This document shows, piece by piece, positions 54,060 through 62,226 of a DNA stretch of 64,000 nucleotides. This DNA is from Nitrospira japonica. GTDB lineage: Bacteria > Nitrospirota > Thermodesulfovibrionia > UBA6902. The notes under the pieces were generated by a model. That model did not search any database. It was not told the origin of the DNA and saw only the letters and a list, made by a program, of their open reading frames with translations. A program made the position numbers and the translations under genes. The DNA is taken from assembly GCA_020723105.1 (NCBI GenBank), contig DYJL01000002.1, forward strand, positions 1 to 64,000. The letters run 5' to 3'. Numbering within the stretch: the stretch's first letter is position 1; each line of letters starts with the position of its first letter.

Positions 54060-54495
54060 GTTACTTCTCCTTTCTGCCTAAATATGAGGTCTTTGATGTG
54101 AAGACCATGTAAAGAACGATTCCCCGTAGTCAACGGATTTAAAAATTGATTGATTATTAATAGATAAACCAAAATATTTTTTTTAAAACAGAAATATCAT
54201 ACGAAATTGTACACTGCTTTTTATCTTAATTCAACAACCATTTCATATAGATTTTTACGTGAGGCAACAGGTAGATAATGAATTCCTCTTCCTCTGTCAC
54301 GCCCTCGCCCGAAACTATCAAGGAGGCGAACAAAAACTGTCGAGGAAAACTTGCATGATAGGGGAGTTTTTGTTAAACTTGAAGGCACTCAATCCCAAGT
54401 AGTTTTTTTAGGGTTAATAGTAAGTTCTTTATAGTAATCAGCAACATATGGAAGCCTGTTAAATAGCACCTGGAGAAACAGGAAAAGGAGCAGGT
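54060..54495. other. Intergenic region between the lipoprotein and WD40 copy 2
   Basis: The gap is 436 bp and divergently flanked. The lipoprotein promoter and RBS (aggagaagt) lie at its left end, on the minus strand. A possible plus-strand promoter, ttgcat about 54351 and ttaaac about 17 nt later, precedes WD40 copy 2. The motif acatatggaagcctgtt near 54444-54460 resembles the end of the MITE-like repeats (atatggcagcctgtt), which may be a relic. No ORF of merit is seen. Confidence 0.4.
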
Positions 54496-55875
54496 ATGAA
54501 AGACGATTCTAAGCACGACAAGAGTCGAACCCCTCAAGACGAAGAAGAAACCCCGGCCGTTTACTCATGCAGTAAGAATGATGGCGAGTCCAAGCTCAGT
54601 CGGCGGACTTTCTTAGAGCTGGCTGCAGTGGCGGCGGCAACAGCTGCGCTTCCCTTTTCAGCCCTTGGAAAGGAAAAACAGAAAAGCATACCAATTGCGC
54701 ATGAAAAGGAGGTTACAGCGCTGGCCGTAAACTCTACAGGGACGTTGTTAGTCTCCGGTGATAAAGGTGGCGACATCAAGCTTTGGCAGTTGCCAGAAGG
54801 AACGTTATTGCATTCCTGGAAGGGGACTCATAAGCCTGTCTCGGACCTCTCTTTTTTTCATGGGGAAGATGCACTATGGTCACTCGATACTGAAGGTGCT
54901 CTTAAACGATGGGACTTGCCAGATGGGAAGGAAATTTATAACGCCGCTTTTACAGGTTCTCGCCATAATAATGGGTCTGAACTTGAGATACCCTGTGGGA
55001 GTGAATGGTATGCCATCATATCGAAAAATGGCGACGTCGAAATCCGCGGCAAAAGTACGGGTGAAAAGTCGCATACATTAAACGGGTTGAAAGATGAAGC
55101 AACAGCTCTTGCCGCGACATCTGATGGCCGTTTGATAATGGCTGGGGGAAAGCACGGAAGTGTCGGCCTCTGGACTGATATAATACAAATGCAGACGGCA
55201 GGAATGCACATGGAAACCGTATCAGCCTTGGCTATATCTTCAGATGGCAAACTGGCGTTAAGCGCTCATGCTGATGCCTTGTTGCGCACCTGGCATATGC
55301 CTGAATTGCGTGCAGGAAAAACATTCACATCCACTCTTGGCAAACCTTTCTCTGTTGCCATCCGGCCGCAGTTGGACCTAATTGTGGCAGGCTCAGAGAA
55401 GCCCGAAATTGGGTTGTGGAAGCTGAATGGCGAGACTTCAGAGCCCCAGTTGCTCAAGGGACATGCAGATGCAGTGCGCGCCACGGTCATCACACCCGAC
55501 GGCTCCCTGCTGATCTCTGGCAGTGATGACAAAACCATTCGCCTGTGGTCACTACCTGATGGCAAGTATTTGCGTAACCTCTTAGATCTTTCCATAAATT
55601 ATAAACATGTCGAGGGCATAGGCTATGAGGGCAAAGATATCTATGGACGGACCATCACCTTCACACTTCCCTGTGGTTCACCCATTCCTCCCGGTGCAGT
55701 TTGCACATGTAACTGTGTCCCTGGCGCCATGTCCATTCCCAAAAATCACACTCAAAATTATAATTCCCTTGGCTACTGCACGTGTGACCTGATTTGTACG
55801 TGCAATACTGTCTGCACGTGCCAAAGTGTCGGCCGTGGTAGAACGTACTATATTTCGTACTGGTATCCTAATTGA
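54496..55875 (+). CDS. Tat-exported WD40 beta-propeller protein with Cys-rich C-x-C tail, copy 2
   Basis: A 459-aa homologue of copy 1, starting at ATG 54496 after AAAGGAG. The Tat motif is SRRTFLELAAVAAA (about residues 35-48), here without a lipobox (ALPFSALGKEKQ), so export without lipid anchoring is likely. WD40 blades follow (GDKGGDIKLWQLPEG, GSDDKTIRLWSLPDG), and the same tail with LPCGSPIPPGAVCTCNCVPG, YCTCDLICTCNTVCTC and YYISYWYPN. The stop overlaps the radical SAM start in TTGA. Only this copy retains the intact enzyme. The Cys pattern, C-terminal position and coupling suggest a substrate of that enzyme, with modification before Tat export of the folded protein. Confidence 0.88.
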   Translation: MKDDSKHDKSRTPQDEEETPAVYSCSKNDGESKLSRRTFLELAAVAAATAALPFSALGKEKQKSIPIAHEKEVTALAVNSTGTLLVSGDKGGDIKLWQLPEGTLLHSWKGTHKPVSDLSFFHGEDALWSLDTEGALKRWDLPDGKEIYNAAFTGSRHNNGSELEIPCGSEWYAIISKNGDVEIRGKSTGEKSHTLNGLKDEATALAATSDGRLIMAGGKHGSVGLWTDIIQMQTAGMHMETVSALAISSDGKLALSAHADALLRTWHMPELRAGKTFTSTLGKPFSVAIRPQLDLIVAGSEKPEIGLWKLNGETSEPQLLKGHADAVRATVITPDGSLLISGSDDKTIRLWSLPDGKYLRNLLDLSINYKHVEGIGYEGKDIYGRTITFTLPCGSPIPPGAVCTCNCVPGAMSIPKNHTQNYNSLGYCTCDLICTCNTVCTCQSVGRGRTYYISYWYPN

Positions 55876-55971
55876 AGGATGTCTATTTTATTGAGTTCAA
55901 CGGGCGGTATCTCATCTATCGTCCGCTGAAACGTTTGGCGTTCATTGGCAATCAGGCTCTGATTAACTATA
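55771..55971 (+). repeat. 201-bp perfect repeat, copy 2
   Basis: Identical to 53272-53472. It covers the final 34 codons of the WD40 tail and the first 33 codons of the intact radical SAM gene. The next base (t against c) ends the identity abruptly. Confidence 0.95.
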
Positions 55972-57197
55972 TAGGGCGGCGGACTATTAATTCCCATACT
56001 GCACCAGCACACCCGGATATAGACTTATTTCTTGCGCGTACTGGATACTGGGAACCCGCTGTATCGCCGGAACCCGGGGACAGACCTGAACCAGCGCGTC
56101 CGACCATGGCTGTGCTCCTTATGACAAATCGATGCAACCTCGCATGCACCTATTGCTATGCATCTGCCGGCAGCCATGCACCAGTGGACATGTCCTGGCC
56201 TATTGCACGGGTGGTGATCGACTCTGCCACCGATAACGCGCGTATCAATGGTGATTCAAGGTTCGGATTATCTTTTCATGGCGGGGGGGAGCCTACACTC
56301 AACTGGTCCATTCTAACGGCTGCCGTGAGCTACGCACGAGCACAGCGTTTACCATGCGATGTTTCGCTAGCCAGCAACGGAATATGGACAACTCAAATAA
56401 GAAATTTTATCTGTAGTAACATAGACTCGGTAACGTTATCATTCGATGGTGTTAAGGCTGTTCAGGATGCTCAGCGTCCTCGCCGTTCCGGTAGCGGATC
56501 TTTTGAAAGTGTCATGCGTAGTATACGAGCGCTCGATACTTCCGGAGTTGAATACGGCATTCGTATGACGGTGATGCCTGAATCTTTTGAGCGATTACCG
56601 GAAAGTCTGCAATTTCTTTGCAACGAGACTGGCGTCCGAGCTATCCAAATTGAAGCGTCTTTTACCAGCTCCCGCGGTGTCTATACTGACATATCCTCCG
56701 AGGATGCAGACCGCTTTGTGACGTCCTATATATTAGCAGAAAGAATTGGCTTTCAACATGACGTTGTTGTTTCTTATTCTGGAGCACGTCCCTGGGTAAT
56801 TTCTGACACGTTCTGTCAAGCCCCTTCTAAGGCTATCATCGCCACACCTGAAGGGCGTATGGTTGCCTGTTTCGAGGCAACAGGAGAAAACCATCCTTAT
56901 TCCAAAGAGTTTACGATAGGTCACGTGACTCCAAACGGTGTCGAAACTGATCCTGATGCTTACAATAAATTCCAGCAGAGCCGGGAAATTCGCCGTGCGA
57001 AATGTGGCGAGTGTTTCTGCTATTGGCACTGTTGCGGAGACTGCGCATCTAGGGCTATGATATCAAAAGCGCCGACATCCAAGCGGTGTCATGTTAATAG
57101 GGAAATCACAAAAGCTCTTATTGCCGACTACATTGAACGAGGCAATGGTATTTGGATGACAAGGGATTCAGTCCCCGTGATTAATGAGGTAACGTAA
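55872..57197 (+). CDS. Radical SAM/SPASM peptide-maturase-type enzyme
   Basis: A 441-aa protein. TTG 55872 overlaps the WD40 stop (TTGA). An N-terminal segment (residues 1-75: VYFIEFNGRYLIYRPLKRLA) may serve as a recognition or adapter part. The SAM motif C-x3-C-x2-C is in NRCNLACTYCYASAG (about residue 90). GGEPTLNW and the DGVKAVQ segment follow the barrel. The C-terminal SPASM region has Cys in FCQAPSKA, VACFEAT, KCGECFCYWHCCGDC and RCHVN, which is enough for two auxiliary [4Fe-4S] clusters. Such enzymes form thioether, C-C or other links in peptides, or modify residues. The coupled WD40 tail is the most likely substrate; the reaction is unknown. Confidence 0.9.
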   Translation: MKDVYFIEFNGRYLIYRPLKRLAFIGNQALINYIGRRTINSHTAPAHPDIDLFLARTGYWEPAVSPEPGDRPEPARPTMAVLLMTNRCNLACTYCYASAGSHAPVDMSWPIARVVIDSATDNARINGDSRFGLSFHGGGEPTLNWSILTAAVSYARAQRLPCDVSLASNGIWTTQIRNFICSNIDSVTLSFDGVKAVQDAQRPRRSGSGSFESVMRSIRALDTSGVEYGIRMTVMPESFERLPESLQFLCNETGVRAIQIEASFTSSRGVYTDISSEDADRFVTSYILAERIGFQHDVVVSYSGARPWVISDTFCQAPSKAIIATPEGRMVACFEATGENHPYSKEFTIGHVTPNGVETDPDAYNKFQQSREIRRAKCGECFCYWHCCGDCASRAMISKAPTSKRCHVNREITKALIADYIERGNGIWMTRDSVPVINEVT

Positions 57198-57221
57198 CTC
57201 TGAGAGCTGGTCATAGCAAGC

Positions 57222-57256
57222 CCGAGCAAGGGTCATGCAATTTCGGGTAGTTTATT
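57222..57256. terminator. Weak hairpin between the convergent radical SAM genes
   Basis: A short cccga (about 57222-57226) pairs with tcggg (about 57242-57246) after the plus-strand gene, followed by a T/A-rich run (tagtttattattt). It lies in the 126-bp gap between two convergent genes. The stem is short, so confidence is low. Confidence 0.25.
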
Positions 57257-57323
57257 ATTTCCAGTTTGCAATCTTGTTATCGCTTGCCACAGCAGTTATG
57301 GTGTTGAAGGCAGATAAATATTC

Positions 57324-59303
57324 TTAAACATGTTTAGCGAGTGTAGTCAAATACCTGTGAAAAGCATCTTCAGATATGTCTTTGCCCGCAGCTGTTGCTG
57401 AACGATTGGTATATCGTTCGGGTATAGCCAGAGACAATAATCTGTTTGAAATTCGTATTGCAAGACATTGATCGATAAGCTCAGTCAGGGCGTTATGTAA
57501 TAAAACTGAAGATGTCTGGATACCTTGTACCGATAGCTGATCAGGGATCGTGTCTATCTCAATCGGGTCTTCTGCTAATCTGTATACATGCGCTGAAAGG
57601 CCCTGAAGAATAATATTATGAGATACTGCACAGGAACGGGTATCCATAAATACCAAAGTCTCAGCGTCATGTTCCTTGACTGTCAGTTGTGGCGGGGACG
57701 GGCTTAAATATGCTCTTCTCCACTCCTCAGATGCAACTATAAGACAGCGAATTCCGTCCGTCTCACGATTCATTTCAGGGTAGAACTCAGGCCAAGACTC
57801 GTCGCGAAAATAATAAGCAAGTTGGCTAATAGTCGATGTCGGAAGAGGGTAAATAACTTCATAATTATTATACGGCACTGGATTTAAGCCGTAGCGATCT
57901 GGATTTGTCATGTACGCACTGAATCTCTGTAACGTGATGCCATGGAGACTCTTAGGTGGCTGGAGGTGATATAGCAGTGGTAACAAAGAGGCTGTCTTAC
58001 TGTACCAGTCATCCGAATCGCCGGGAAACCCTGTAAGCAAGTTCCATCCGACGATTATGCCGAACTCAGCAGCATGTTTAAGTAAAGCAATATTTTGAAG
58101 AACTGTAGAACCCTTGTTTATGAGTGTAAGGAGCCCGTCGTGAAGGGATTCAATGCCTGCCTGTACATGGCGAACGCCGGCTGAAAACAGCAGGCGCGCC
58201 TGATTGCGTTGCATAATGGGACGAATTTCGTAGAAAAGATCATAAGTCGCCTGCTGGCGCTCAAGCTCTGGGAAAAGTGTTTTCAAATAGCTTGGTGGCA
58301 AAACGTTATCAGCCATGGCGAAATTTCGCAGGTTGTAACGGTTTGTCAACGTTTCCAATTCAGTGCATACCCGTGCCGGATTTTTAGTACGGTAAGCATG
58401 ATTCCCATGGTTTAACCCACAGAACGTACAGGCATCTGTATTGCTCCACCAGCAACCACGCGATGTTTCCATGGGAAGCGTGCTATGAATAAGCAGGCGG
58501 TCAGAGTCTGAAAACCGTGCAAGAGACTTGAAGTAATCGTCATAGTCAGGGATCGGGAGCGCATCAAGGTCAGATACAGTCACACGCGATGCAGTGCTAT
58601 TAGTTGATGTGCAATGAGATGCCATATCACGAGTAAGGACACCTTCAGGAAGCTGTTGTTTCAGTCCTGCGCGCCCCCATTTCATCACCGATCTACACAG
58701 AGACACAACTGTTTCGTCAGCCTCACCTGAACAGATGGCATCAACCCAGGGGAATACCCGGACAACAGTGGCTCCCATTTCACCTTCCACATTGGCCCCT
58801 CCTATCAGTGTCACCACCTCGGTATCCAGTTCCCGAACCCGGCGCAAAAGAGCCAGAGACGACACCTGTTGAAAAAAGCTGGAGCTACAGCCGACGATTT
58901 TCGGCTGCTTTGCCAAAAGGTCACGAGCCAACTGGTCGATGAAGGCGGGTGCAGCCTTTCGCATACGCATAAACTCCTTTCGAAGTGCAAGAACGAGTGG
59001 CAAAGGGTCGCCATGGGAATAGGCTCGGGCAAAAGGGACGATACACTCCTCCAAGTATCGGTCATCGCAAGGCGAGAAATCCGGAAACGCTGCACTGGCA
59101 AAAACCCACTCGCCTATGAGCGAAGTGGGCCACATACGTAGTGGCAGACTAGAAGCATGAATACCAACATGCTGGGCAAAGATAAGGTTGGCATAGATGA
59201 TATCAGCAGATATACCATTCCTCTTCAGAGCACCCTTGAGCAAGCCTAATGCCAGCGAGGGGCGTTCAATATCACAGAATGGCATTAGGACGAGCGAGAT
59301 CAT
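57324..59303 (-). CDS. B12-type radical SAM RiPP maturase, rSAM_ocin_1 (RiPP maturation radical SAM protein 1) type
   Basis: A 659-aa protein. It begins MISLVLMPFCDIERPSLALG; a B12-binding-like N-terminal part is followed by the characteristic loop RGCWWSNTDACTFCGLNHGN (about residues 284-303), in which the cluster Cys are C-x7-C-x2-C, a spacing typical of this family. The barrel continues with QAGIESLHDGLLTLINKGST and WNLLTGFPGDSDDWYS. The last 150 residues form a variable domain. Relatives methylate carbon in ribosomally made peptides and sit next to precursor genes. ATG 59303 overlaps the stop of the 65-aa gene (ATGA). Confidence 0.9.
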   Translation of the reverse strand: MISLVLMPFCDIERPSLALGLLKGALKRNGISADIIYANLIFAQHVGIHASSLPLRMWPTSLIGEWVFASAAFPDFSPCDDRYLEECIVPFARAYSHGDPLPLVLALRKEFMRMRKAAPAFIDQLARDLLAKQPKIVGCSSSFFQQVSSLALLRRVRELDTEVVTLIGGANVEGEMGATVVRVFPWVDAICSGEADETVVSLCRSVMKWGRAGLKQQLPEGVLTRDMASHCTSTNSTASRVTVSDLDALPIPDYDDYFKSLARFSDSDRLLIHSTLPMETSRGCWWSNTDACTFCGLNHGNHAYRTKNPARVCTELETLTNRYNLRNFAMADNVLPPSYLKTLFPELERQQATYDLFYEIRPIMQRNQARLLFSAGVRHVQAGIESLHDGLLTLINKGSTVLQNIALLKHAAEFGIIVGWNLLTGFPGDSDDWYSKTASLLPLLYHLQPPKSLHGITLQRFSAYMTNPDRYGLNPVPYNNYEVIYPLPTSTISQLAYYFRDESWPEFYPEMNRETDGIRCLIVASEEWRRAYLSPSPPQLTVKEHDAETLVFMDTRSCAVSHNIILQGLSAHVYRLAEDPIEIDTIPDQLSVQGIQTSSVLLHNALTELIDQCLAIRISNRLLSLAIPERYTNRSATAAGKDISEDAFHRYLTTLAKHV

Positions 59304-59497
59304 AGCAACTGAATTTTCCCCATTCGGTCAAGTGACAGATCAAGGTAAGCCAGACAATCCTGGAGACTATAAGCAATGTCTACAGGGATTAAGGTCTCAT
59401 AAGATTTGTTTAGTGCGAGCCATGCGGTAACCGGTATCCTAATGCCAACCCCCGGGTCTTTATCAAACAGTATGCTCCTTTGAGTACTAATGTTCAA
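59300..59497 (-). CDS. Small 65-aa protein between the glycosyltransferase-like and B12 radical SAM genes
   Basis: TTG 59497, after GGAG, overlaps the preceding stop in TTGA and the downstream ATG overlaps its stop, so it is translated in a chain. It starts MNISTQRSILFDKDPGVGIR and runs on as IPVTAWLALNKSYETLIPVD and SLQDCLAYLDLSLDRMGKIQ. A longer frame from 59569 overlaps the upstream gene by 76 bp and is unlikely. I recognise no family. Its size and place next to an rSAM_ocin_1 enzyme make it a candidate precursor peptide or accessory recognition protein; it has only one Cys and no Gly-rich leader. Confidence 0.65.
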   Translation of the reverse strand: MNISTQRSILFDKDPGVGIRIPVTAWLALNKSYETLIPVDIAYSLQDCLAYLDLSLDRMGKIQLL

Positions 59498-60336
59498 GAA
59501 TCCATCTCCAGCGTCTGCATCATCTCCGTGTGCCTGCGTAATAATTCGGGGTCTTCTAGTTCTAACCATTCGCGTGGGCAGTTTTGGAAGAAAGCGTCAA
59601 AACTCATCAATATATACCGTCGCCAGTCAAAAAAAGCGGAAGGCATGTCTGTGCGTGGTTGAGTTGCGACCGTGTAAAGGTGCAAACCGCCAATATGTAT
59701 GTGCTGAGGAAATGATGACAGGAAGTGATGTGTCCCGTCTTCTCCATCCACTGGAAACGTACAGGTCATATTCATTGTTTCCAGTTCTTCTCTTACCTGC
59801 ACCATAGTGTCTTTCAATGGGATTGTAAGATCCCCCTCATGCCTGTGGAGATCAGGTCGCCGAGCATAGACCTTAGGCGTAAACGGAACGGGGTCAAACG
59901 ACGACAATCCTTCTGGCCAACGTAATGGTGAAAGCCAGTATGCAGGCTGTGTTATTCCGCAGCCGGGCAGTGGACTCCGAGTACAGAGACATACGTCACT
60001 ATTCGAGAAACAGTTGTCAGCCATCTCAAACCAGTGCTCAGCCGGTGTCAGTAAAAATGTATCATGATCAAAAAACCATACACCTTCATAGTTGCGGAGA
60101 GCGTCCTTCGCCAGGTACTCGCGCATAGCGCTGTCGTCAGCCAGAATGTGGGGGGGATACAGGAGCTCCTTGACGCTTTTGGGGAGGAATTTACGAAATC
60201 GTTCCATCTGTACCTCTGATTTGCCGGCTTGCATCACGTAGATTTCACGCTCGGGAGCGAATGCCTGCAGCCGGTGCAGACAGATCAGTCCCAAGCAATT
60301 CGACCACCAAGAAGTGACAAAGACACTGCTACGCAT
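59494..60336 (-). CDS. GT-A-like nucleotidyl-diphospho-sugar transferase-type protein
   Basis: A 280-aa protein beginning MRSSVFVTSWWSNCLGLICL at ATG 60336, chosen because GGAGAGGATC lies just upstream; a longer reading from 60402 would overlap the previous gene by 74 bp. The middle contains YEGVWFFDHDTFLLTPAEHW, in which D-H-D resembles the metal-binding D-x-D of GT-A enzymes, and HRLQAFAPEREIYVMQAGKS. It ends MQTLEMDS. A sugar-transfer or tailoring role on a peptide is possible. It is one of the linked genes and is not a recognised subfamily. Confidence 0.6.
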   Translation of the reverse strand: MRSSVFVTSWWSNCLGLICLHRLQAFAPEREIYVMQAGKSEVQMERFRKFLPKSVKELLYPPHILADDSAMREYLAKDALRNYEGVWFFDHDTFLLTPAEHWFEMADNCFSNSDVCLCTRSPLPGCGITQPAYWLSPLRWPEGLSSFDPVPFTPKVYARRPDLHRHEGDLTIPLKDTMVQVREELETMNMTCTFPVDGEDGTHHFLSSFPQHIHIGGLHLYTVATQPRTDMPSAFFDWRRYILMSFDAFFQNCPREWLELEDPELLRRHTEMMQTLEMDS

Positions 60337-60820
60337 ACTGATCCTCTCCTGGTGAGGGTATGCTTGAGAGACGGGGAGGGTCAGTTGGATGGTAGACCTC
60401 ATGCAATGCCAGTGTCAGAAATGCTTCGCGTACGATGGATACTCCCTGCCTATGTGACATTCCGAGTTCGATGGCAAGAGTTGCTGCCACTTGCTCAATT
60501 GTCCGAACTCCGTTGAACAGCCTCGTAGCTGCACATTCATCTGGACTGAGGGACATCATACCCTCCTGACCTGAATCATCCCGATAGTAGATACCATCTT
60601 CGCAAACGTACACTCGCCACCCCTGACGCAAAACAGGCACCATACGTAACAGTTCCGTTTCTGGAATGTTTTTAAGGGCACTCAACGGAACGCGGCAAGA
60701 AATGGTTTCTTCCTTGCCTGGATGTGATGGCTCACGTGCAAACCACTTAAACGGTTGAGTAAAGAACTCTCTGCGAGTTATCACTTTATATCTCTGTCTC
60801 CATCCGTTACTTGTACTCAT
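60329..60820 (-). CDS. PqqD-like / RRE winged-helix protein with an N-terminal extension
   Basis: A 163-aa protein. The first 65 residues are unusual and basic (TRREFFTQPFKWFAREPSHP). The following part (residues 65-150) is PqqD-like: GWRVYVCEDGIYYRDDSGQE, then SPDECAATRLFNGVRTIEQ and AFLTLALHEVYHP. PqqD-like domains bind leader peptides and present them to radical SAM enzymes. The stop overlaps the next gene by 8 nt. It may be the recognition subunit of one of the two SPASM enzymes. Confidence 0.65.
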   Translation of the reverse strand: MSTSNGWRQRYKVITRREFFTQPFKWFAREPSHPGKEETISCRVPLSALKNIPETELLRMVPVLRQGWRVYVCEDGIYYRDDSGQEGMMSLSPDECAATRLFNGVRTIEQVAATLAIELGMSHRQGVSIVREAFLTLALHEVYHPTDPPRLSSIPSPGEDQYA

Positions 60821-60839
60821 ATATGTGCGTTTTCTCCTC

Positions 60840-61967
60840 TCATTTTGAAGCCAGAGCAGTTGAGGAATCCGGACGCAGTCTCAGGGCCCGCCGAGCCCTG
60901 CAGCCTCCACTACACAAGCCCTTTGCCAGGTAGTCACAATGGGTGCATTCGCGGTGAACTCCAACTGGAAGCACCGGCAATAACTCTCTGTCGAAAGACT
61001 TCACCAAATTATAACGATTCCCTTCCAACGGCAACGGAAGGCGGCCAAATCGCGAAAGAGCATAGCATGAGATGCAATCACCTTCCACCAGGATATCGAT
61101 AACAGGATTACATCTTACCCCGACTGCCTCCCTCAGATTTTCAGCTCCCATCGGATCTTGTCCAGCAGCAAAATCATTCGTACAGGCCATATGCGAGTCT
61201 TGACTGTCATGTATGTTAGCAGAAATCCCAAGTCTCGTTGTAAAATCTTCCTGTTTGGATAGCTTGCTGTGGTCAGCATCTCTAAGCATGAACAAATCAT
61301 AATGAGAAGTTACAAAATCCCTGGAAAACATACAAGGTGTGATACCACAATCGAAACCGACATTTATGCCCAACTTATCCCCAAATGCTACAAGACGTTC
61401 CAAAATGGGAATTACACGAGGACCGCGAAACACAAAATAATCATTTACTCCACCCCAGATTGGATGGGCAACTCCTACCCGAAGCGTCCGGCATACATCG
61501 TATTCATTTACCCAGTCGAACAGGAAAGTAGGATCTTGTTCATATGATCGGATATTTACTCCCAGCGTAATCTTTTCACCCAGAGCCTTGCATAACTTTC
61601 GCTGCTTTTTCACTAAAACTTCTGCATCGAAGGAGGGATCAGCCGCATTCAACACCACCGAAAAATTATCCGCAGGTAATCGCGCCATATACTCCTCTAC
61701 TGGTTGAGGAACCATACCTCCACTGAAAACTACCACGCGAAAGGCTCTTTCAAAGGCAAGATTAACATATTCAATAAACCGAGGATGCTCGGTAGGTTCC
61801 CCGCCTAAAAGCCGCACCTCCGGAAAGTTGGAGCGCTCAAGAAACTCCAGCGCAGCTTCATAGATTTCTGGCGACATGTCATCTCCCAACTTCCTGGCCA
61901 ACTCGTGTTTGGCAAAGCAGTAAGTACAGTAACGCTTACATCGTCTAGTTATTGACAAGTTTGCCAT
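60840..61967 (-). CDS. Radical SAM/SPASM protein, second in the island
   Basis: A 375-aa protein from ATG 61967, preceded by GAGGAG; an upstream reading from 62009 overlaps the PqqD-like gene. The SAM motif is RRCKRYCTYCFAKHE (C-x3-C-x2-C, near residue 10), unusually close to the start. GGEPTEHPRFIEYV follows. The C-terminal SPASM Cys are in RCNPVIDILVEGDCISC and CTHCDYLAKGLCSGGC. A stretch around residues 255-295 (HDSQDSHMACTNDFAAGQDP) looks inserted. It is next to a PqqD-like gene on each side. Confidence 0.88.
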   Translation of the reverse strand: MANLSITRRCKRYCTYCFAKHELARKLGDDMSPEIYEAALEFLERSNFPEVRLLGGEPTEHPRFIEYVNLAFERAFRVVVFSGGMVPQPVEEYMARLPADNFSVVLNAADPSFDAEVLVKKQRKLCKALGEKITLGVNIRSYEQDPTFLFDWVNEYDVCRTLRVGVAHPIWGGVNDYFVFRGPRVIPILERLVAFGDKLGINVGFDCGITPCMFSRDFVTSHYDLFMLRDADHSKLSKQEDFTTRLGISANIHDSQDSHMACTNDFAAGQDPMGAENLREAVGVRCNPVIDILVEGDCISCYALSRFGRLPLPLEGNRYNLVKSFDRELLPVLPVGVHRECTHCDYLAKGLCSGGCRARRALRLRPDSSTALASK

Positions 61968-61968
61968 G

Positions 61969-62226
61969 TCACTCCTCTGAAAGTAATCCTTTCTGTTTCC
62001 AAGCCGCAAGAGTCTTTTCGACCTCCTGCATTGCAGCCTGCCTGCTGACTGACATGAGGATAATCATCAGTTCGGTGGCATGGGACAGACTGTAGTTGCC
62101 ATTAGCGACTAGAGCCCATAACCCGGCATGGGGATAGGGAATCGAATGACATATCTGCCCATCTCGGCTATTCAAAGTTACTCCCCTTGTCTCGACAAAC
62201 CACGTTAGCTGTTCTGATGGTTTCAT
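61969..62226 (-). CDS. PqqD-like protein (RRE)
   Basis: An 85-aa protein whose ATG 62226 overlaps the preceding stop in ATGA. The PqqD pattern is clear in YPHAGLWALVANGNYSLSHA, AMQEVEKTLAAWKQKGLLSE and the early GVTLNSRDGQICHS. It lacks the extension of the other PqqD-like protein. It probably delivers the leader peptide to the adjoining radical SAM/SPASM enzymes. One nt separates its stop from the next ATG. Confidence 0.78.
   Translation of the reverse strand: MKPSEQLTWFVETRGVTLNSRDGQICHSIPYPHAGLWALVANGNYSLSHATELMIILMSVSRQAAMQEVEKTLAAWKQKGLLSEE

Noticed and set aside
53272-55971. Diversity-generating retroelement interpretation of the repeat
   Set aside because: No reverse transcriptase gene and no A-biased substitutions in the tail; the tails are conserved, not varied.
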